Below, in pieces: positions 43,597-50,528 of a stretch of DNA of 64,000 bases. The DNA comes from Flavisolibacter nicotianae (GTDB lineage: Bacteria > Bacteroidota > Bacteroidia > Chitinophagales > Chitinophagaceae), in contig NZ_RBCI01000002.1 in assembly GCF_003628535.1 (NCBI RefSeq), positions 558,001 to 622,000 of the forward strand, given 5' to 3'. The notes beneath the pieces are model-generated. The model was given only the letters and a program-made list of their open reading frames with translations. It did no database searches and was not told the DNA's origin. Positions within the stretch are counted from its first letter, which is position 1, and the number at the start of each line of letters is the position of its first letter. A program made the translations under genes and the position numbers.

Positions 43597-45063
43597 ATGG
43601 CAACAGATAACAACCGCTTTCAGGCAATCATATCGCACTGTAAAGAATACGGATTTATATTTCCTTCTTCCGAGATCTACGACGGCCTGGGCGCCGTGTA
43701 CGACTACGGCCAGTGGGGCAGTGAACTGAAGAAAAACATCAAGGACTACTGGTGGAAAAGCATGGTGCAGCTAAACGAGAACATCGTGGGCATCGACGCC
43801 GCCATCTTCATGCATCCCACCACCTGGAAAGCCAGTGGTCACGTGGACAACTTCAGCGACCCGATGATCGACAACAAGGACAGCCAGAAGCGCTACCGTG
43901 TGGATCACCTCATCGAAGCCAAAGCGGACGAACTGGAAAAGGCCGGCCACCCGGAACAATCGGAGATCCTGTTGAAGGAAATGGACACGCTATTGGCCGC
44001 CAATGATTTTGCCGGGCTGAAAACACTGATCGAGAACAACAAGATTGTTTGTGCGGTCAGCAACACTTCCAACTGGACCGATGTGCGCCAGTTCAACCTG
44101 ATGTTTTCTACCGAGTTTGGTGCCGTATCAACCGAAGACAACGAAGAGAATATCGTGTACCTGCGTCCCGAAACGGCGCAGGGCATTTTTGTCAATTTTT
44201 TGAACGTGCAAAAAACAGGACGGATGAAGATCCCGTTCGGGATTGCACAAATCGGAAAGGCCTTCCGAAACGAAATTGTAGCCCGCCAGTTCATCTTCCG
44301 TATGCGGGAGTTTGAGCAGATGGAAATGCAATTCTTTATCCGGCCCGGCTCGCAAAAAGAGTGGTACGAACACTGGAAGGAAGAGCGCATGAAATGGCAC
44401 CGGAGCCTCGGCATCCCGGCTGAAAAATACCGCTTCCACGACCACGTAAAACTGGCCCACTATGCCGATGCCGCCTGCGACATCGAATATGATTTTCCCA
44501 TTGGTTTCAAAGAAGTGGAAGGCATCCATTCCCGTACTGATTTTGACCTGCGCAATCACCAGGAGTACAGCAAAAAGAAAATGCAGTACTTCGACGCAGA
44601 CGTGAATCCCGAAACCGGCAAGCCCTATGGCAATTACATTCCCTATGTGATTGAAACGTCCATTGGTGTGGACAGAACGGTAATGATGGTGTTGAGCGAA
44701 GCATACGAAGAGCAGGACCTGAGCACACCCGAAAAGCCCGACAGCCGCGTGGTGCTGAAGTTCCCTCCCAAACTGGCACCCATCAAACTGGCCGTTTTGC
44801 CCCTGGTAAAAAAAGATGGCTTACCGGATATTGCCCGCAACATCATCGATACCTGCAAGCCGGAGTTCCGTTGTTTTTATGAAGAAAAAGATACGATCGG
44901 CAAACGCTACCGGAGAATGGATGCCATCGGCACGCCCTTCTGTATTACCGTCGACTACCAAACCAAGGAAGACAATACGGTGACCATCCGTTACCGCGAC
45001 TCCATGCAGCAGGACAGGATTCACATCGACCAGGTAAAAGACCTTGTCTTGAAAGCACTGTAA
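43597..45063 (+). CDS. glyS: Glycyl-tRNA synthetase, homodimeric type
   Basis: A 488-residue class II synthetase of the eukaryote/archaea-like alpha2 type, not the alpha2beta2 GlyQ-GlyS of E. coli. It has FIFPSSEIYDGLGAVYDYGQ and the family WKASGHVDNFSDPM near the N-terminus, the motif 2 region RPETAQGIFVNF..FRNEIVARQFIFRMREFEQMEMQFF and a C-terminal anticodon-binding domain with APIKLAVLPLVKKDG. The ATG at 43597 is chosen because the frame extension upstream to 43513 would be encoded by the intergenic repeat and would contain the promoter. A terminator follows 23 bases after the stop. Confidence 0.96.
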   Translation: MATDNNRFQAIISHCKEYGFIFPSSEIYDGLGAVYDYGQWGSELKKNIKDYWWKSMVQLNENIVGIDAAIFMHPTTWKASGHVDNFSDPMIDNKDSQKRYRVDHLIEAKADELEKAGHPEQSEILLKEMDTLLAANDFAGLKTLIENNKIVCAVSNTSNWTDVRQFNLMFSTEFGAVSTEDNEENIVYLRPETAQGIFVNFLNVQKTGRMKIPFGIAQIGKAFRNEIVARQFIFRMREFEQMEMQFFIRPGSQKEWYEHWKEERMKWHRSLGIPAEKYRFHDHVKLAHYADAACDIEYDFPIGFKEVEGIHSRTDFDLRNHQEYSKKKMQYFDADVNPETGKPYGNYIPYVIETSIGVDRTVMMVLSEAYEEQDLSTPEKPDSRVVLKFPPKLAPIKLAVLPLVKKDGLPDIARNIIDTCKPEFRCFYEEKDTIGKRYRRMDAIGTPFCITVDYQTKEDNTVTIRYRDSMQQDRIHIDQVKDLVLKAL

Positions 45064-45085
45064 GACGAAAAGACCAAATAACAGG

Positions 45086-45132
45086 GCAGGTGGGATGGCA
45101 ACAGCAATGGCCGGACCGCCTGCTTTTTTTTT
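45086..45132 (+). terminator. Terminator of glyS
   Basis: GCAGGTGG and CCGCCTGC pair (one G:T) around a 22-base loop and are followed by nine T. It lies 23 bases after the glyS stop; the convergent YdcF-like gene ends at 45167. Confidence 0.75.
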
Positions 45133-45166
45133 ATCAGTTGGCGCAAGTGTATCGACGGCAAACCTG

Positions 45167-45931
45167 TCAGGCTTTGCCCGTGATGAAATAGAGCAGCGTT
45201 CCCACGTATTCTTTAATCAGGTTGTCCCAATAGGTAAGCGCAGCCGCCGAAGGAAGAAGGTAATCCTCGAGAAAATTGGTGCCGCCACCGCGTGAAAGAA
45301 AATTGCACGGGTAAAGCGTTGCATTGATGCCGGCCTTTTGGAAAACCCGTGATGCCCGCGGAAGGTGCATGGCCGATGAAATCAGCAGGTAAGGACCGGT
45401 TACATGCGCCGAATCGGAGAGGCGCTTTGCATTGACGGCGTTTTCAAACGTGTTGCGTGACAAGCCATCTGTAAAGATTCGCTCCGGCGGAATTCCCAGT
45501 TGAACAAGATTCGTTTTGATAAATGCGGCTTCGCTGAATGGCTGCTCGGTGATGTAGCCATTGCCGGCGGCAACGATGATGTTGTTGAGATGTCCCTGCT
45601 TGTACAAAAGCGCTGTTTGGATAAACCGGTCCGACACGTTGTTGAAATAACCGGTTTTGTCGCCCGGGCTGTAGCCGACAAGCCCGCCGAGCAAAATGCC
45701 GGTGTTGAATGTTTGTGAGGCGGCCAACTGCACCGGCTTTGTTTCGTAAGCCTTCATCAGCTTTGTGATCACGAACGGGTTGGTGAAAAAAACAAGAAGG
45801 CCGAAGGCCGTGCGAAAGGCCAGTTTTTTTCGCCGGTCAGTTTTTGCCAGCAGGGCAAAAAGGAAAACAAAAAAGATCCAGAGCAACGGACGAAGAAAAA
45901 GTACGATAAGCAGTTTTACGAACACAAACAT
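45167..45931 (-). CDS. YdcF/ElyC-type DUF218 membrane protein
   Basis: A 254-residue protein. Two hydrophobic segments lie at about 4-26 and 38-58, followed by a DUF218 domain with GILLGGLVGY, DRFIQTALLYKQGHLNNIIVAAGNGY and SRNTFENAVNAKRL, the last being the conserved SxNTxEN motif, then LLISSAMHLPRASRVFQKAG. ElyC in E. coli acts in envelope polysaccharide synthesis under stress; SanA is a related barrier protein. Close placement beside ppdK gives no functional hint. Annotation as YdcF family is solid; molecular activity is unknown. Confidence 0.9.
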   Translation of the reverse strand: MFVFVKLLIVLFLRPLLWIFFVFLFALLAKTDRRKKLAFRTAFGLLVFFTNPFVITKLMKAYETKPVQLAASQTFNTGILLGGLVGYSPGDKTGYFNNVSDRFIQTALLYKQGHLNNIIVAAGNGYITEQPFSEAAFIKTNLVQLGIPPERIFTDGLSRNTFENAVNAKRLSDSAHVTGPYLLISSAMHLPRASRVFQKAGINATLYPCNFLSRGGGTNFLEDYLLPSAAALTYWDNLIKEYVGTLLYFITGKA

Positions 45932-46006
45932 GATGGCGGCTAAGATAGCCTGAAATGCTGATCCATTTCATCACTCCCGGCATTCATTGTTTTCTAAAAA
46001 GACAAA

Positions 46007-46030
46007 GGGCTTTGCTGAGCAGCAAAGCCC
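46007..46030 (-). terminator. Terminator of ppdK
   Basis: Minus-strand GGGCTTTGCTGCTCAGCAAAGCCC forms a stem of about ten base pairs followed by TTTGTCTTTTT. It lies just after the ppdK stop. Confidence 0.85.
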
Positions 46031-46051
46031 CTAACCGATGCCTGCTAAAAA

Positions 46052-48883
46052 CTAACTGATCGCAAGACGGTGTTTTTTGGAAACCTTCCCGTTGGTGGGG
46101 GCAGGCAAAGCTGGTTTGCTTTTATTTTTTGCGCTCGTTTCCGCGTCTTCAATTGCTGCATGTGCAGCGGCCAGCCGCGCAATCGGCACCCGGAACGGCG
46201 AACAACTAACGTAGTTCATTCCAATACGGTGGCAGAACTTCACGCTTTCCGCATCGCCGCCATGTTCGCCGCAGATGCCCACTTTCAGGTGTGGCTTGGT
46301 TTTGCGTCCTTTTTCTGTTCCCATCCGGATGAGCAAGCCTACGCCTTCCTGGTCGATCGTTTGAAACGGGTCGTCGTGCAGCAGCTTTTCATCGAGGTAA
46401 ACCGGCAGAAAGCCGCCAATGTCGTCGCGGCTGAAACCAAAGCTCATTTGAGTAAGATCGTTGGTGCCAAAGCTGAAGAAGTCGGCTACTTCGGCCATGT
46501 GGTCGGCTTTGATGGCTGCCCTCGGGATTTCGATCATCGTGCCATAGAGATAAGGAATGGCAGCCAGGCCTTTGTTTTCACACACTTCTTTGTATACCCT
46601 GTCGACGATCTTTTTCTGGTGGGTCAATTCGTTCACCGTGCAGGTCACCGGCACCATGATTTCGGAAAACGCTTTTTTCCCGTCTTTGAGCAATTCGGCC
46701 GTCGCTTCAAAAATGGCCCGCACCTGCATCTCGGTGATTTCGGGGTAACTGATTCCCAGCCGAACGCCGCGATGACCGAGCATCGGGTTGTTTTCGTGCA
46801 GGGCAAGAACGCGTCTGCGCAAGAGACTCATGCTGATGCCCAACTCCCGGCTAAGCTCGTGAAGTTTTGCCGAGTCATGCGGTACAAATTCGTGCAGCGG
46901 TGGATCGAGCAGGCGAATGGTCACAGGATAACCTTTCATGACTTCGAGGGTTGCCTTGATGTCTTTCTTTACGAAGACAAATAGGTCGTTCAGTGCCGTT
47001 TTTCTTTCTTTTGCCGTTTTACTTACGATCATCTTGCGCAGCAGGAACAGGGGCTGTTCGCTGTTTTCGCCGTAGAACATATGCTCGGTGCGGAAAAGCC
47101 CGATGCCTTCGGCGCCAAACCTGAGGCCCTGCTCCGCATCGTGCGGTGTTTCGGCATTGGTTCGGACCGCCATCACTTTTACCTTGCTCACGAGTTTCAT
47201 CAGGTCGTTGTACGACTGGTTTTTATCGAGGTCGATGTCTACGAGCGGCAGGCTGCCTTCATACACAAAACCCTTCGTCCCGTTCAGCGTGATCCAGTCG
47301 CCTTCCTTGATGAGGGTGCCGTTGGCACGGAAGGTTTTGTTTTCCTGGTGAATCTCAATGTCGCCACAACCAACGATACAACATTTGCCCCAGCCTCTTG
47401 CCACCAGTGCCGCATGCGAGGTCATGCCCCCCTTGGTGGTAAGGATGGCCTGCGACTTGTGCATGCCGTCTACGTCTTCAGGTGAGGTTTCTTCGCGTAC
47501 AAGAACAACTTTTTCGCCGCGGTGCGCCCATTCCACTGCCTCGGCCGACGAAAAGACAACACGTCCTTTGGCGCCGCCGGGTCCGGCCGGCAATCCTTTC
47601 GCGATCACCGGGTTTACCTGCTCGGCCTTGGGGTCGATCATGGGCAGCAACAATTCAATCAGCTGGTTAGGTGCCACCCGTTTAATGGCGGTGTGGATGT
47701 CGATCAGTTTTTCACTGTACATCTCGGTGGCCATACGTACGGCGGCAATGCCGTTGCGTTTGCCCACGCGACATTGCAGCATATACAGCGTTCCTTTTTC
47801 AATGGTGAACTCGATATCCTGCATGTCCTTGTAGTGTTTTTCCAGCCGCTTCTGGTACGTATACAGTTCTTTGTACAACTGTGGCATCCGTTTTTCCAGC
47901 GTGGGCAAATGTTCGCTTTGCGGGTTTTTCGAATATTCATTGACGGGAGCCGGTGTGCGGATGCCTGCCACGACGTCTTCGCCCTGTGCGTTGACGAGGT
48001 ACTCGCCGTAAAACCGGTTTTCACCATTGCCGGGGTTGCGGGTAAAGGCAACGCCGGTAGCGCTGTCGTTTCCCATGTTTCCAAAAACCATTGCCTGGAT
48101 GTTGACGGCCGTACCCCAGTCGTCGGGGATTTTTTCAATGCGCCGGTATTCGATGGCACGCCTGCCGTTCCAGCTTGCAAACACGGCACCGATTCCGCCC
48201 CACAATTGTTCGTTGGGATCTTCGGGAAAGGCCTTGCCCAGCACTTTTAAAACCGTTGCTTTGTATTCTTTTACCAGCGCTTTCAGGTCGCCGACGGTCA
48301 GGTCCGTATCGCTGAAATAACCTTTGGATTGTTTTACTTTTTCCAGCTTTTCATCCAGCAGCTTGCGAATGCCTTTCCCGTTTTTGGGTTCAATGCCGGC
48401 TGCTTTTTCCATGACCACATCGGCATACATCATGATCAGTCGCCGGTAGGCATCGTAGGCAAATCGTTCATCGCCTGAACGGGCAATGAGTCCTTTGATG
48501 GTTTGTTCGTTCAATCCTACGTTAAGGATGGTTTCCATCATGCCGGGCATGGACTTACGGGCACCCGAGCGAACAGAAACCAGCAGCGGATTGGTAATAT
48601 CCCCGAAGGTTTTGCCCGTTAGCTTTTCCATCCGGTGGATAGATTCTGCCACTTGCTTTTGCAGCACTTGCGGAAAGGTTTTGTTGTTTTGATAATACCA
48701 GGTACAGACTTCGGTGGTGATGGTAAATCCCGGTGGAACCGGCAGGCGAAGGTTGGGATGGCCGGCCATTTCGGCAAGGTTGGCGCCCTTGCCACCCAAT
48801 AAATTTTTCATCGATTCATTGCCGTCTGCTTTTCCGCCGCCGAAGAAGTAAACAAATTTTGCGGCACTGGTAGTCTTTGCCAT
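46052..48883 (-). CDS. ppdK: Pyruvate, phosphate dikinase
   Basis: A 943-residue cytoplasmic enzyme that interconverts pyruvate + ATP + Pi with phosphoenolpyruvate + AMP + PPi. The ATP-grasp domain starts with FGGGKADGN and LLGGKGANLAEMA and has SVRSGARKSMPGMMETILN. The swivelling phosphohistidine domain carries KGGMTSHAALVARGWG, with catalytic His near residue 490 and the regulatory Thr two residues before. The C-terminal PEP domain shows GLFRTEHMF, GTNDLTQM and GICGEHGGDAESVKFC. The protein ends in a lysine/proline-rich tail of about 30 residues. The stand-alone gene has its own terminator; its direction of flux cannot be told. Confidence 0.97.
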   Translation of the reverse strand: MAKTTSAAKFVYFFGGGKADGNESMKNLLGGKGANLAEMAGHPNLRLPVPPGFTITTEVCTWYYQNNKTFPQVLQKQVAESIHRMEKLTGKTFGDITNPLLVSVRSGARKSMPGMMETILNVGLNEQTIKGLIARSGDERFAYDAYRRLIMMYADVVMEKAAGIEPKNGKGIRKLLDEKLEKVKQSKGYFSDTDLTVGDLKALVKEYKATVLKVLGKAFPEDPNEQLWGGIGAVFASWNGRRAIEYRRIEKIPDDWGTAVNIQAMVFGNMGNDSATGVAFTRNPGNGENRFYGEYLVNAQGEDVVAGIRTPAPVNEYSKNPQSEHLPTLEKRMPQLYKELYTYQKRLEKHYKDMQDIEFTIEKGTLYMLQCRVGKRNGIAAVRMATEMYSEKLIDIHTAIKRVAPNQLIELLLPMIDPKAEQVNPVIAKGLPAGPGGAKGRVVFSSAEAVEWAHRGEKVVLVREETSPEDVDGMHKSQAILTTKGGMTSHAALVARGWGKCCIVGCGDIEIHQENKTFRANGTLIKEGDWITLNGTKGFVYEGSLPLVDIDLDKNQSYNDLMKLVSKVKVMAVRTNAETPHDAEQGLRFGAEGIGLFRTEHMFYGENSEQPLFLLRKMIVSKTAKERKTALNDLFVFVKKDIKATLEVMKGYPVTIRLLDPPLHEFVPHDSAKLHELSRELGISMSLLRRRVLALHENNPMLGHRGVRLGISYPEITEMQVRAIFEATAELLKDGKKAFSEIMVPVTCTVNELTHQKKIVDRVYKEVCENKGLAAIPYLYGTMIEIPRAAIKADHMAEVADFFSFGTNDLTQMSFGFSRDDIGGFLPVYLDEKLLHDDPFQTIDQEGVGLLIRMGTEKGRKTKPHLKVGICGEHGGDAESVKFCHRIGMNYVSCSPFRVPIARLAAAHAAIEDAETSAKNKSKPALPAPTNGKVSKKHRLAIS

Positions 48884-48950
48884 AAATGCGTTGTTTAGAC
48901 TACAGAATTATGGCGGATCCATTCAAATTTTTACTACTGCGATCAGCCCT

Positions 48951-48972
48951 GCTGCTGATTCTAATCAGCAGC
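48951..48972. terminator. Hairpin downstream of the flavoprotein gene
   Basis: GCTGCTGATT and AATCAGCAGC form a perfect 10-base-pair stem around CT, in the 149-base gap between ppdK and the ferredoxin reductase-like gene. It would be a terminator of the latter, but lacks a T-run. Confidence 0.4.
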
Positions 48973-49032
48973 CATGGCTCCTGGCGGGATGTGTTCTGCA
49001 ATAAAAAAAAGTTGAAAAAAATCGGTCGTGGC

Positions 49033-49773
49033 TTACCCGTACAACTCCTGGTGAATGGCTTTCCGGTCGTACCCCAATTCCTGGATACGTTGTTTGGCTT
49101 CGCTGATCATGGCCTTCCAGCCACACAGGAAAAATTGCGCCGGCGGCGGCGCTGCATTGCCATTCTTCTTTTCCTTCACCAGGGTTTCATACACGTCGTG
49201 CACATAACCGCTTTGGCCGTTCCATTTTTCGCGGGAAAGAGTCGGAACAAAATGAAAGCCTTCCATTTTCGATTCCAGCTCTTTCAGTTCGCTGGCATAA
49301 AGCAGGTCTTTCTGTGTGCGGGTGCCAAAGATCAAATGGATGTCCGGGTGCGGGATCTGGTGCTCGTAAATGTAGTGTACCATGCTTCGGAACGGCGCAA
49401 TGCCGGTACCTGTGCAGATAAAATAAAGATCACGGTCCAGTGGCTCGTGAAGGGTGAATACCCCCTGCGGACCGCGAAGGGTGAGCCCGGAGCCCACGGT
49501 CACCTCGTTGAAAAGGTAGGTTGAGCCGACCCCTCCTTCAAGGTGCACAATTAGGAGCTCGAATACATTGGTGCCGTCGGGCCAGGAGGCGATGGAATAA
49601 CTGCGGAGACGTCTCGCCGGTTTCTCGTCGATGGGTAAATCCAGCGTCACAAATTGCCCGGGTAGAAAATCAAATGACTGCAACTCAGGGACTTGAATCC
49701 AAAACCGGCGGGTATTGTCGGTTTCATTTTCAATACGGGTCACAATGCCTTTTCGCCAGGGTTGCAGTGCCAT
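49033..49773 (-). CDS. Ferredoxin--NADP(+) reductase-like flavoprotein
   Basis: A 246-residue FAD/NAD(P)-binding oxidoreductase. The FAD-binding strand RLRSYSIAS (about 54-62) is the RxYS motif; the nucleotide-binding part has CTGTGIAPFRSMVHYI (about 119-134), with FGTRTQKDLLY after it and a C-terminal FFLCGWKAMISEAKQRI. Members move electrons between NAD(P)H and ferredoxin, flavodoxin or cognate oxygenases. There is no N-terminal ferredoxin domain or partner gene nearby. It ends in HQELYG, close to the ExYx ending of bacterial Fpr. Substrate and partner are undetermined. Confidence 0.88.
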   Translation of the reverse strand: MALQPWRKGIVTRIENETDNTRRFWIQVPELQSFDFLPGQFVTLDLPIDEKPARRLRSYSIASWPDGTNVFELLIVHLEGGVGSTYLFNEVTVGSGLTLRGPQGVFTLHEPLDRDLYFICTGTGIAPFRSMVHYIYEHQIPHPDIHLIFGTRTQKDLLYASELKELESKMEGFHFVPTLSREKWNGQSGYVHDVYETLVKEKKNGNAAPPPAQFFLCGWKAMISEAKQRIQELGYDRKAIHQELYG

Positions 49774-49910
49774 GAGGTGGTTTTATGCCAATGTACGGAA
49801 AATGCGTAATTCTGAAAGTTTTCCACAAAAAACGGGTCTTGGCACAGTAGTTGAAAACTAAAACGCAGAAATTAACGCCTTAAAATATTTTAGTCGGACG
49901 GTTTAGGTTA

Positions 49911-49936
49911 AAGGGCTGGTATTCTTACCGGCCCTT
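49911..49936 (-). terminator. Terminator of the unknown exported protein gene
   Basis: AAGGGC(T)GGTA and TACC(G)GCCCTT form a stem around TTCT; on the minus strand TTT follows. It begins six bases past the stop of the gene at 49942. Confidence 0.65.
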
Positions 49937-49941
49937 CTCTT

Positions 49942-50448
49942 TTATAACCGGTTCCCCGGCGCCAGACTTGAAAGGCGAGAAAGGGTTTGGTAATAAAACT
50001 TGCTTCCTTTCTTGTAGACTACCACCAGTGCTGCACTGCGGGCAAGGCTCTTTGCTTTGGCACTCGGCGCCTTGCTTTCGGTCGCCGCAATGGGGATCAA
50101 TTGCACCACGTTTTGTGAAGTTTTGGGGACAAGCACTTTTTTCGGTGAGCCAATATTGGCCTCGTCACCGTACTCAACCGGTGTTTCATTTATGGTCTTG
50201 ATCGTAACGCCATAACGGGTGCCGTCTACCCAGAGTTCGCTTGGGTAAATGCGGCCCGGCGATTCCGCGTACAGGAAATAGTTTTTGGCAGTTCCCCTGC
50301 TGACCCGCAACCCTTTGTCATTTGGCTCGGGTGCCTTTCCGCCCGAAACAACTTGTGAATATCCATACAGCTTTATGGTTCCCTTGCTTTGCGCTGAACA
50401 GGAAAGACCTACGGTGAGAATGGTAAAAAAGAAAAACAATGCTTTCAT
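49942..50448 (-). CDS. Exported protein of unknown function
   Basis: A 168-residue protein with an N-terminal hydrophobic segment (residues 2-17, KALFFFFTILTVGLSC). It may be cut after SCSAQ or lipidated at the Cys in GLSC; the lipobox is weak. The remainder is beta-rich and polar, with KGTIKLYGYSQVVSGGKAPEP and a basic tail (KAKSLARSAALVVVYKKG). I recognise no domain. It stands between the flavoprotein and the T9SS protein with its own terminator on both sides. Product is a plausible lipoprotein or periplasmic protein only by signal sequence. Confidence 0.65.
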   Translation of the reverse strand: MKALFFFFTILTVGLSCSAQSKGTIKLYGYSQVVSGGKAPEPNDKGLRVSRGTAKNYFLYAESPGRIYPSELWVDGTRYGVTIKTINETPVEYGDEANIGSPKKVLVPKTSQNVVQLIPIAATESKAPSAKAKSLARSAALVVVYKKGSKFYYQTLSRLSSLAPGNRL

Positions 50449-50493
50449 ACTTCTTTGATGTTTTAAAACGGTTTTTTCACTAAAGGTCGAATG

Positions 50494-50520
50494 AAAAACC
50501 CTCCGGTTAAAGAGGGTTTT
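50494..50520 (-). terminator. Terminator of the T9SS propeller gene
   Basis: Minus-strand AAAACCCTC and GAGGGTTTT arms around an 8-base loop are followed by TT. It lies eight bases after the stop of the gene at 50529. Confidence 0.8.
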
Positions 50521-50528
50521 AACAGTTG

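Noticed and set aside
46070-48250. Long plus-strand frames antisense to ppdK (304 and 242 codons)
   Set aside because: They lie fully within ppdK, lack motifs and look like shadows of the phosphate dikinase reading frame.
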